Assembly: GCA_963582255.1 (NCBI GenBank)
Contig: CAUZRD010000148.1
Coordinates: 1-5,387 of the forward strand
Reading direction: 5' to 3'
DNA from: CAUZRD01 sp963582255
GTDB lineage: Bacteria > Pseudomonadota > Alphaproteobacteria > Rhizobiales > TMED25
DNA length: 5,387 bases
Part shown: piece by piece, positions 1-5,387 of the stretch
Numbering within the stretch: the first letter of the stretch is position 1
Layout: the number at the start of each line of letters is the position of its first letter
Notes under the pieces: model-generated
The model's input: the letters and a program-made list of their open reading frames with translations, nothing else
What the model was told of the DNA's origin: nothing
Databases searched by the model: none
Made by a program: the position numbers and the translations under genes

Positions 1-27
1 TCACATAAAAATACGGACAGGCTGACC

Positions 28-1254
28 ATGAACGGATATGCGCGAGGTGGGTTTAACATAGCCTATGAAGAACGCGTCAATGTTCGAGAAATGCGTGCCA
101 AACGCGTTGCCCGGGCTCAAGAACAGCGGCAAAAGGCAGGGTTAGATGCCATTCTTGTCTGGAAAGATGAAAACCAGCGATATCTAACCGACCTGCGTCC
201 GCAAATCATTCACGGAAAATCTACTGCGCTGAACGGCGCGCTATTGATCGAAGGACGTGGCCCGATTTTATTTTGCTCCGGTGGTGAGCGCGACCGGATT
301 GATCGTACCATGCCGTGGATCGAGGAAGTGCATACCATCCCAATCATTGAGGAATATGCTCTTGTTGACGGATTAGTGAAAGATATTCTAGGCCCAGTAC
401 TACATGAATATGGCCTGAGCAAAGCCAAGCTCGGACTGGACGAAGGCAATATGGTTTTCCTTAAGGCTCTAGAGCGCCATTTTCCTGAACTCCAGGTCGA
501 AGATGGCGATACGCCGATGCAGCTTGCACGCAGATTCAAACTACCTGAAGAAATCATCATGCTGGAAGAAGCAACTGCCATTGCCGATGCCGTGTGCGCT
601 ACCGCATCAGCCGCAGTCGCCGAAGGAGTGCGCGAATTAGATGTGGCTGCTGAAGCGATGCATACCCTCTATACACTTGGCGGTGAGTACTCACACGTCA
701 CCACACCCTTTGTCGCATCGGGCGAACACATGGGCCCGCCCAATCGCATATGCTCGGAAAAAATCATACGCAATGGTGACCTTGTATTTATCGACATTGG
801 TGCCGCATGGAACGGCTATTTTGGTGACATGGCCCGGACCGTTCTGTGCGGCGACAAGGCCTCCGAGGATCAAAAACGAATCTACACCGCGGTTTACGAA
901 TCCCTTCAGGATGGAATTGCTGAGATGCGTCCAGGACGTACCAATAAGGACTCTGCTGATGCGTTCATCAAAGCAGCGGACAAATATGGACTTGGTGAAC
1001 GCTATCTTTCTCTCTTTATTGGCCATGGCGTAGGCATCGGTGCCAACGAACCACCATACGTCGGCGAGACCCTACCTGGCGCGCCAACATACGAGTTCGA
1101 ACCCGGCATGGTGTTTGCCATTGAGCCTCTTATATGGGTTGAAGGCATTCGCGGCGGAGGAGGCGTACGTCTGGAAGAAATGGTTCTGATTACCGAAGAC
1201 GGACCACATGTGATGTCGCGGGCACCGTTCGATCAACGATTGATGTTGGACTAA
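28..1254 (+). CDS. M24 family metallohydrolase (Xaa-Pro peptidase/creatinase/DddP-like), apparently catalytically complete
   Basis: This 408-residue protein has the two-domain build of creatinase/prolidase-type M24 enzymes: a creatinase-like N-terminal domain (about 20-165, including the family-typical ENQRYLT at 48-54) and a C-terminal pita-bread domain (about 175-400). All five expected dinuclear metal ligands are visible: D256 in FIDIG, D267 in GYFGDMART, H333 in GHGVGIG, E366 in FAIEP and E383 in RLEEM. H234 in SGEHMGPPN fits the additional active-site His of the family. No signal peptide or membrane segment is seen, so it should be cytosolic. The family includes dipeptidases, creatinase, ectoine hydrolase and the DMSP lyase DddP, so the substrate cannot be read from the motifs. 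The start at 28 has only a weak CAGG upstream, but the N terminus lines up with that of the neighbouring M24 protein (ERVN versus QRVN at residues 14-18). The family call is secure; a proline peptidase role is doubtful given the non-peptidase neighbours. Confidence 0.9.
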   Translation: MNGYARGGFNIAYEERVNVREMRAKRVARAQEQRQKAGLDAILVWKDENQRYLTDLRPQIIHGKSTALNGALLIEGRGPILFCSGGERDRIDRTMPWIEEVHTIPIIEEYALVDGLVKDILGPVLHEYGLSKAKLGLDEGNMVFLKALERHFPELQVEDGDTPMQLARRFKLPEEIIMLEEATAIADAVCATASAAVAEGVRELDVAAEAMHTLYTLGGEYSHVTTPFVASGEHMGPPNRICSEKIIRNGDLVFIDIGAAWNGYFGDMARTVLCGDKASEDQKRIYTAVYESLQDGIAEMRPGRTNKDSADAFIKAADKYGLGERYLSLFIGHGVGIGANEPPYVGETLPGAPTYEFEPGMVFAIEPLIWVEGIRGGGGVRLEEMVLITEDGPHVMSRAPFDQRLMLD

Positions 1255-1291
1255 ATGATGTCCAAGACGACTCATTCGCATCGAGGCCAAT

Positions 1292-1310
1292 CCATCAATA
1301 TTAATGATGG
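1292..1310 (+). other. Small inverted repeat between the two M24 genes
   Basis: CCATCA at 1292-1297 is perfectly complementary to TGATGG at 1305-1310, with a seven-base loop. It begins 37 bases after the stop codon of the first M24 gene. An A-rich stretch follows rather than a T-tract, so it does not read as an intrinsic terminator on the plus strand. It could be an mRNA 3' stabilising hairpin, a regulator-binding dyad, or chance. Confidence 0.35.
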
Positions 1311-1343
1311 CAAGCAGCAAAAAAGATTATTTTCCTTGAGGGC

Positions 1344-1356
1344 CTAGCAAAGCTAG
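1344..1356 (+). other. Short dyad CTAGC-AAA-GCTAG upstream of the second M24 gene
   Basis: CTAGC (1344-1348) and GCTAG (1352-1356) form a perfect five-base inverted repeat around AAA. It lies 15 bases upstream of the TATAAT box at 1372-1377, where a transcription factor could bind over or beside the -35 region. No run of T follows, so a terminator is unlikely. The dyad is short enough to be chance. Confidence 0.3.
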
Positions 1357-1371
1357 TCTATGTAACCAGAT

Positions 1372-1377
1372 TATAAT
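1372..1377 (+). promoter_or_regulatory. Possible -10 box of an internal promoter for the second M24 gene
   Basis: A perfect TATAAT hexamer lies in an AT-rich patch 45 bases before the ATG at 1423, within the 168-base gap between the M24 genes. At 17-base spacing the -35 position reads AAAGCT, which is a poor match to TTGACA, and there is no extended -10 TGn. If it is a promoter it is weak or activator-dependent, and the dyad at 1344-1356 would be a candidate activator site. Confidence 0.35.
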
Positions 1378-1410
1378 TATTGTGCGTGAATTAGCGCGCC
1401 ACTGACAAAG

Positions 1411-1417
1411 GGTGGAG
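1411..1417 (+). promoter_or_regulatory. Ribosome binding site of the second M24 gene
   Basis: GGTGGAG, with the core GGAG at 1414-1417, lies five bases before the ATG at 1423. This supports 1423 as the start over the in-frame ATG codons at 1441 and 1450. Confidence 0.7.
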
Positions 1418-1422
1418 ACATC

Positions 1423-2715
1423 ATGGGTGCAAATTTTGGTATGGTCGGTATGGACTGGCAGCAGCGGGTCAATTGGGACCGTATGCGCAATTACCGCCTC
1501 GAACGTGCAAGAGAGAAGATGAAAGAGGCCGGTCTCGGTGCTATGGTACTGATGTATGATGAGAACGTCCGATATATTACCTCAACGCTCACTCCGGGCT
1601 GGAACAGGCTAAAACCTGGCCTTCGCTATGCCATGCTGTGCGGCGACGGCGCTCCAATCATATTCGAACAGGGCGACCTTGGTTTTCAGATCGAACGCCA
1701 CTCACCTTGGTTGCCCAAAGAAAACATCCGCTACTCATACGCTTGGATTAAAGGCGCGGCCGGCCCAGCTTCCACACAGCAGGTGAAGAAATTTACTGCT
1801 GCGATCAAGGAAGAGATGAAGCGCCACGGCGTTGCCGGTGAGAAGCTTGGTGTTGATTTCGTCGATATCAACATGATCAAAATTTTTGAAGAAGAGGGAA
1901 TCAAGTGGGAAGATGGCATGTCCCCGATGATGAAAGCGCGCGCCGTCAAGAACGTCGATGAGCAGGAATGCTTTCGTATCGTTGGCGCGATCGGTGACGC
2001 GGCTCATTGGGAGTGCATGAAGTTCCTTCGCCCGGGCGTGACGGAAAATCAGGTAACCGCCCATATCATGAAGTTCCTTTATGATATTCCTGGCATGGAA
2101 GATGTTGAGGATGTCATCGTTTCGTCCGGCCCGAACACTTGGCCAAACTGGCGGAATTTTTCTGACCGTATCATTCAACCCGGCGACATCGTCTTTATGG
2201 ACCTCGCGGCCCTAACGTGGAACGGCTATAAATCGTGCTACTATCGCACCTATTGTGTTGGTAAAGAGCCAACTCAGGAGCAAAAAGGTACCTATGAAAC
2301 GGCACTGGGATGGTTGTATGACTCAATCGGCGCTGTGAAGTCCGGTGCCACTACTCGTGACATTGCGCTTAAATGGCCATCGGCAAAAGAAGCCTATGGT
2401 TATGAGGAAGAAGACCAAGCGGCAGCAAACCTTTGGGGCCATGGCCTTGGACTTGCTCAGTATGACCCACCTGTCATCTCACGCATCTGGTCACTTGATC
2501 ATCCAATCGAAATCGAAACGGGCATGACCTTCGCACTGGAAACCCAGCACGGAAAAATGTTCCACTACGGTGTGCGTATCGAGGAAATGCTGATCGTTCA
2601 CGACGATTCGATCGAGATCGTCTCCAACTTCCCTGTTAAACAGATTACGGTTGTTGATCCGATCCCTGGTTACGGCGATCACGTAGGTTCTGCCGCCCGA
2701 GATATATCGAGATAA
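1423..2715 (+). CDS. Divergent M24 family protein with an Asp-to-Cys change at a metal-ligand position
   Basis: This 430-residue protein has the same build as the first M24 gene: an N-terminal creatinase-like domain (about 18-165, with YDENVRYIT at 45-53) and a C-terminal pita-bread domain (about 180-405), followed by a tail of roughly 25 residues. Of the five usual metal ligands, D260 (FMDLA), H340 (WGHGLGL), E373 (FALET) and E387 (RIEEM) are present. The second Asp, expected where the first gene has GYFGDMART, is Cys272 in GYKSCYYRT. The spacing from D260 to C272 is 12 residues against 11 in the first gene. The N terminus resembles DMSP lyase DddP (LMxD-NxRY). It could be an enzyme with altered metal chemistry, or a regulatory/structural partner of the intact neighbour, since M24 creatinase-type enzymes are dimers. 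No signal peptide is seen. The substrate is unknown. Confidence 0.88.
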   Translation: MGANFGMVGMDWQQRVNWDRMRNYRLERAREKMKEAGLGAMVLMYDENVRYITSTLTPGWNRLKPGLRYAMLCGDGAPIIFEQGDLGFQIERHSPWLPKENIRYSYAWIKGAAGPASTQQVKKFTAAIKEEMKRHGVAGEKLGVDFVDINMIKIFEEEGIKWEDGMSPMMKARAVKNVDEQECFRIVGAIGDAAHWECMKFLRPGVTENQVTAHIMKFLYDIPGMEDVEDVIVSSGPNTWPNWRNFSDRIIQPGDIVFMDLAALTWNGYKSCYYRTYCVGKEPTQEQKGTYETALGWLYDSIGAVKSGATTRDIALKWPSAKEAYGYEEEDQAAANLWGHGLGLAQYDPPVISRIWSLDHPIEIETGMTFALETQHGKMFHYGVRIEEMLIVHDDSIEIVSNFPVKQITVVDPIPGYGDHVGSAARDISR

Positions 2716-2720
2716 TGGCA

Positions 2721-2752
2721 TTGGCCGAGCGGTTAGGGCATTGCTCGGCCAG
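2721..2752 (+). other. Strong hairpin after the second M24 gene; left arm resembles a tRNA-Ser D-arm
   Basis: TGGCCGAGC at 2722-2730 pairs perfectly with GCTCGGCCA at 2743-2751, nine base pairs that are mostly G-C. A T-G wobble extends it outwards and G-U, G-U and U-A pairs extend it inwards to a six-base loop. It starts six bases after the TAA of the M24 gene. No T-tract follows, so it is not a standard intrinsic terminator; it may be an mRNA-stabilising or attenuating structure that sets different expression of the genes before and after it. The left part, 2722-2740, also matches the D-arm consensus of tRNA-Ser, but the rest of a tRNA is missing. Confidence 0.55.
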
Positions 2753-2813
2753 ATCCATCACCGTACGCAACTTGCCAAAGTCCTTAAAACACTAGTGCCC
2801 CCAGTATTAAAAA

Positions 2814-4112
2814 ATGCCCACTAAAACCACACGTGAATTTATCGTACCTCTTTCTTCAAAACTTGCGCTTAATCCTGAGTTCGTTGGCCCAAAAGCGGCT
2901 AACCTTGCAGCCTTAAGCCAAGCTGGATTTCCAACGCCGGGCGGTTTTTGTCTAACTGCAGATGCCTATTATTATCAACTTGAATCACTTGGACTGCGCG
3001 ACGCTGTCGCCGCATTCGATCCAGAGGATATAGCGCCATCAAGGCGTCTTGCGGTGGATGTTAGGCTAGCGCTTTACGAGCAGCCAATCTCAGATGAGAT
3101 TCTTGAACCACTCCAGGCTGCTTGGTGCAGCGGGCATGAGGCCGTTGGCGGTTTATGGGTAGTCCGCTCATCAGCTTTGATTGAAGACCGTGCAGGTGCA
3201 AATTTTGCCGGACAATTTGAAAGTTTTCTTGGACTAGCTAACGAAGCCGAGATCATTACCGCCATTAGAGCTTGCTGGGCAGCTCTCTGGACTACCAATG
3301 TACGCCGTTACATGGAAGGCAACCAGTTAAGCCCAGCCGAAACGGCCATGAGTGTACTGATACAACCACTGATAGCCGCCAAAGCTTCCGGTGGGGGGCT
3401 CAGCCAGACTCCAGAGGGTGACATGCTAGTTGCCGCGACATGGGGGCTTGGCACGTTAATCGCTCAAGGCGAGATCGTTCCCGACAGAATTATTCTGAAC
3501 CGCGATGGATCGGTAAAATCCATACATCCAGGCCACAAGGATCATAGTGATAACTGCGAGCATGGTGGGGAGTCCCACCCTCAAGCCGTTGCCGGACATC
3601 TGATCGATGAACCTTGTCTAACTCCACAAGAAGCAAGTGAACTTGGAGGATACCTTCTGCGCGCCGAACAACTGATGGGCATGCCGGTCGAGATTGAATG
3701 GGCAATGGATGAGCATGGCATAAAGATGCTCCAGTCACGCCCATTAACAGTCGAGAAACCAAATGTTCCAGATGATCTTTGGGCTGATAAGCCGGGTCTA
3801 CGGGGCCATCCGGCAGGGATAGGCTGGGGCCATGGGCGTGCCATCGTCATCGAGTGTGAATGCCAACTTTCGCGTGTATCTCGTGGTGACATTCTCATCA
3901 CTAAAGTAGCGGGACCTGCGCTAAGTACTATCCTGCCGAATATTGCTGGTATTGTTTCAGAACGTGGCGGTTCAACATCTCATCTGGCTTCCCTCGCCAG
4001 AGAGCGCGGCATCCCCGCAGTGCTTGGCGTTATGGATGCCACAACTAAAATTCCAGATGGCGCGCAGGTCGCGGTCGACGGTGTAGCCGGTATTGTAAGG
4101 TGGATACAATGA
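2814..4112 (+). CDS. Short PEP-synthase-like phosphotransferase: ATP-grasp plus phosphohistidine domain only
   Basis: Residues 8-315 match the PEP/pyruvate-binding ATP-grasp domain of PEP synthase and pyruvate phosphate dikinase: GPKAANLAALSQAGFPTPGGF from residue 25, VVRSSALIED at 116-125, FAGQFESFLG at 131-140, TWGLG at 209-213, and EIEWAMDEHG followed by MLQSRPLT at 293-312. Residues 328-432 match the mobile swivelling domain, with the phosphate-carrying His at H390 in GGSTSHLASLARERGIPAVLG. The C-terminal PEP-binding barrel of the 750-900 residue enzymes is absent, as is a separate acceptor domain like that of rifampin phosphotransferase. The expected chemistry is ATP-dependent phosphorylation of H390 (AMP plus Pi in the family), with transfer to an unknown acceptor, perhaps on another subunit as in phenylphosphate synthase. 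An in-frame TAA at 2808 forces the start at 2814. No Shine-Dalgarno site is seen. It overlaps the next gene by ATGA. Confidence 0.88.
   Translation: MPTKTTREFIVPLSSKLALNPEFVGPKAANLAALSQAGFPTPGGFCLTADAYYYQLESLGLRDAVAAFDPEDIAPSRRLAVDVRLALYEQPISDEILEPLQAAWCSGHEAVGGLWVVRSSALIEDRAGANFAGQFESFLGLANEAEIITAIRACWAALWTTNVRRYMEGNQLSPAETAMSVLIQPLIAAKASGGGLSQTPEGDMLVAATWGLGTLIAQGEIVPDRIILNRDGSVKSIHPGHKDHSDNCEHGGESHPQAVAGHLIDEPCLTPQEASELGGYLLRAEQLMGMPVEIEWAMDEHGIKMLQSRPLTVEKPNVPDDLWADKPGLRGHPAGIGWGHGRAIVIECECQLSRVSRGDILITKVAGPALSTILPNIAGIVSERGGSTSHLASLARERGIPAVLGVMDATTKIPDGAQVAVDGVAGIVRWIQ
4098..4103 (+). promoter_or_regulatory. Ribosome binding site deciding the start of the first dehydrogenase gene
   Basis: AGGTGG lies inside the last codons of the preceding gene, five bases before the ATG at 4109. 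That ATG overlaps the upstream TGA as ATGA, the usual sign of translational coupling. A GTG at 4100 is also in frame and would add three residues, but it sits within this site and is therefore the less likely start. Confidence 0.7.
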
Positions 4113-5098
4113 CAACTCCGCGTATTTTTATTACCCAGCCAGTAGCTCAGTCAGCACTTGACCGAATCCGCACTCGCACTGATATCACCATGCATGCAGA
4201 CTCATCAAAAATTTTGACGAAAGATGCGCTGATCGAAGCTGTTCGCAATACAGATATTCTCTATTGCCTTCTACACGACACAGTGGACCGTGATGTGCTA
4301 ATCGCCAATCCACAATTGCGCGCGGTCGCATCACAATCCATCACACCCGACCGAATCGATGTCGAGGCCGCAACAGAACTTGGCATTCCAGTAACCGTTG
4401 TACCCGCTGTCGTCACTGACGCGACTGCAGACATTGCTTTTGCTCTTGTTCTATCCGTTGCCCGCCGCATACTTGAGGGGGATAAACTGGTCCGCTCTGG
4501 CGGATTTCCTGGTGCTCAATCCGCTCACTTGCTCGGCGCCGATGTCTCGGGAAAGACAATTGGCTTGATCGGAGGCAAGGGCCGTATCGGACAGGCTGTC
4601 GGCCGACGCGCGCAAGGATTTGATATGCGGGTTTTATATTGGGGACCGCGTAGATTAACCAAAGATGAGGAACAGGCTGCAAATCTTGAGTACATGGATT
4701 TCGATGACCTACTGGCTGCATCAGATTTTATTTCGCTGCACGCGGCCATGAGCCCTGAGACCCACCATTCGATGTCTACCCGAGAGTTTAAACTAATGAA
4801 GTCTACGGCATTCATAATCAATACTGCCCGAGGCCCTGTGATCGATGAAAAGGCACTGGTCATCGCGCTGCAAACCGGCGAGATTGCTGGTGCAGGTCTT
4901 GATGTCTTTGAAAACGAACCAGATGTCGAGTCCCCTCTTTTGACCATGAAAAATGTCGTTCTTACGCCTCATCTTGGTTCTGCAGCCCATGATGTACGTG
5001 AGGGTATGGCACATCGTGTGGTTGACAATATCGTTGCATTCCTTGATGGAACATCTCCGCCAAATTGCGCCAATCCGCAGGTTTTGTCTGATAAATAA
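4109..5098 (+). CDS. D-isomer-specific 2-hydroxyacid dehydrogenase, glyoxylate/hydroxypyruvate reductase (GhrB/GRHPR)-like
   Basis: This 329-residue protein has the normal length for the family, which interconverts 2-keto acids and D-2-hydroxy acids with NAD(P)H. The substrate domain flanks a Rossmann domain (about 100-290). The catalytic triad is complete: R241 in NTARGPV, E270 in DVFENEP and H288 in TPHLGSA. The C terminus (NCANP) resembles that of GhrB. The nucleotide loop reads GGKGRIG at 155-161, one residue longer than the usual GLGRIG. After the second strand, LYWGPRR (176-182) lacks the Asp typical of NAD-specific members and carries two Arg, suggesting NADP(H). The substrate-carboxylate loop, normally like SVGYDNFD, is SITPDRID at 77-84, having lost its Gly. 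The product is probably cytosolic and translationally coupled to the phosphotransferase gene, so it probably acts on an intermediate of the same pathway. The class is secure; the exact substrate is not. Confidence 0.9.
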   Translation: MTTPRIFITQPVAQSALDRIRTRTDITMHADSSKILTKDALIEAVRNTDILYCLLHDTVDRDVLIANPQLRAVASQSITPDRIDVEAATELGIPVTVVPAVVTDATADIAFALVLSVARRILEGDKLVRSGGFPGAQSAHLLGADVSGKTIGLIGGKGRIGQAVGRRAQGFDMRVLYWGPRRLTKDEEQAANLEYMDFDDLLAASDFISLHAAMSPETHHSMSTREFKLMKSTAFIINTARGPVIDEKALVIALQTGEIAGAGLDVFENEPDVESPLLTMKNVVLTPHLGSAAHDVREGMAHRVVDNIVAFLDGTSPPNCANPQVLSDK

Positions 5099-5122
5099 GA
5101 AGACTTAAAATTAATTTATACT

Positions 5123-5126
5123 GAGG
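5123..5126 (+). promoter_or_regulatory. Ribosome binding site of the second dehydrogenase gene
   Basis: GAGG followed by AAAA lies eight bases before the ATG at 5135, in the AT-rich 36-base gap after the first dehydrogenase gene. The short gap without a terminator suggests the same transcript continues. Confidence 0.65.
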
Positions 5127-5134
5127 AAAATATC

Positions 5135-5387
5135 ATGAGTGGGCCCAAGATTGTTGTTACCGATAGCCCGTTTCCAAATCTTAATCTGGCCAAAGCCGCA
5201 CTCGCCCACTTAAACCCGGTGATTGTTGAAGCCAAGAGTCCCTCCCCGGATGATATTTTAACGGCAGGTCAGGACGCGGATGCTATTTTAGTTACTTACG
5301 CAAAACTGCCCGGAGATCTATTGCGCCAGATGCCCAATTGCAGGGCCATAGGGCGCTTTGGCATCGGTGTCGATAATATTGATCTTG
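5135..5387 (+). CDS. D-2-hydroxyacid dehydrogenase, CtBP/phosphoglycerate-dehydrogenase-like (N-terminal part, cut by window edge)
   Basis: The first 84 codons are present and the reading frame runs open off the window end. The N terminus has the flavodoxin-like substrate domain of the family: KIVVTDSPFPNLNL from residue 5, DADAILVTYAKLP at 47-59, and the canonical substrate loop GRFGIGVDNIDL at 73-84. The KIVVTD-xPFP opening and intact GIGVDNID loop resemble the CtBP-like and phosphoglycerate-dehydrogenase-like subfamily, unlike the GhrB-like gene just upstream, so the two are not a recent duplication. The Rossmann and catalytic residues lie beyond the window. It is probably the next gene of the same operon. 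The family is clear; the substrate and completeness cannot be judged. Confidence 0.85.
   Translation, partial: MSGPKIVVTDSPFPNLNLAKAALAHLNPVIVEAKSPSPDDILTAGQDADAILVTYAKLPGDLLRQMPNCRAIGRFGIGVDNIDL

Noticed and set aside
641..1033. Alternative plus-strand frame of 130 codons within the first M24 gene
   Set aside because: It overlaps the metal-ligand motifs of the real frame and shows no family features.
28..1254. Naming the first gene as DMSP lyase DddP, creatinase or proline dipeptidase
   Set aside because: Shared fold and ligands do not separate these functions, and nothing in the neighbouring genes points to a single known substrate.
1735..2178. Minus-strand open frame of 147 codons
   Set aside because: It lies wholly inside the second M24 gene, has no recognisable domain or ribosome binding site, and the plus-strand frame carries clear family motifs.
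2721..2760. Intrinsic terminator at the strong hairpin
   Set aside because: The hairpin is followed by AGATCCATCACC with no T-tract on the plus strand, and no long A-tract lies immediately before it for the minus strand.
2714..2804. A complete tRNA-Ser gene in the gap before the phosphotransferase gene
   Set aside because: Only the D-arm matches. The predicted anticodon stem does not pair, and there is no GTTCGAATC-like T-arm or matching acceptor stem.
2772..2810. Promoter before the phosphotransferase gene (TTGCCA with TATTAA)
   Set aside because: The boxes are 27 bases apart, far beyond workable spacing, and no better pair is visible.
4100..4102. GTG as the start of the first dehydrogenase
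   Set aside because: It falls within the AGGTGG ribosome binding site, and the ATG at 4109 has ideal spacing and an ATGA overlap.
4525..4947. Minus-strand open frame of 140 codons
   Set aside because: It is antisense to the Rossmann domain of the dehydrogenase and its Ser/Arg-rich product looks like a reverse-strand shadow.

Overview
The window reads as a fragment of one plus-strand metabolic gene cluster from a bacterium of intermediate GC content. Gene packing is dense, Shine-Dalgarno sites are present before most genes, and two genes are joined by an ATGA overlap. The protein types fit a proteobacterium, possibly a marine alphaproteobacterium, because the two M24 proteins resemble the DMSP-lyase/creatinase branch. 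That placement is a guess; no rRNA, tRNA or other taxonomic marker is present.

Layout: (1) 28-1254 encodes a cytosolic M24 'pita-bread' metallohydrolase with all five metal ligands. (2) 1255-1422 is a 168-base gap with two small hairpins, a TATAAT box and a good ribosome binding site. (3) 1423-2715 encodes a second, divergent M24 protein in which one metal-binding Asp is replaced by Cys. (4) 2716-2813 is a 98-base gap with a strong hairpin whose left arm also looks like a tRNA-Ser D-arm. (5) 2814-4112 encodes a short PEP-synthase-like protein made only of the ATP-grasp domain and the phosphohistidine swivelling domain. (6) 4109-5098, overlapping it by ATGA, encodes a GhrB/GRHPR-like D-2-hydroxyacid dehydrogenase with an altered substrate loop and probable NADP(H) preference. 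(7) From 5135 to the window edge is the start of a second D-2-hydroxyacid dehydrogenase of another (CtBP-like) subfamily.

Working together (inference): the cluster looks like a catabolic pathway for a small, unidentified compound. M24 enzymes cleave C-N or C-S type bonds in small molecules, the short dikinase-like protein could phosphorylate an intermediate at the expense of ATP, and the two dehydrogenases interconvert 2-hydroxy and 2-keto acids. No transporter or regulator lies in the window. I do not recognise this gene combination as a characterised pathway, so the substrate remains open. No mobile element, CRISPR array or RNA gene is supported.
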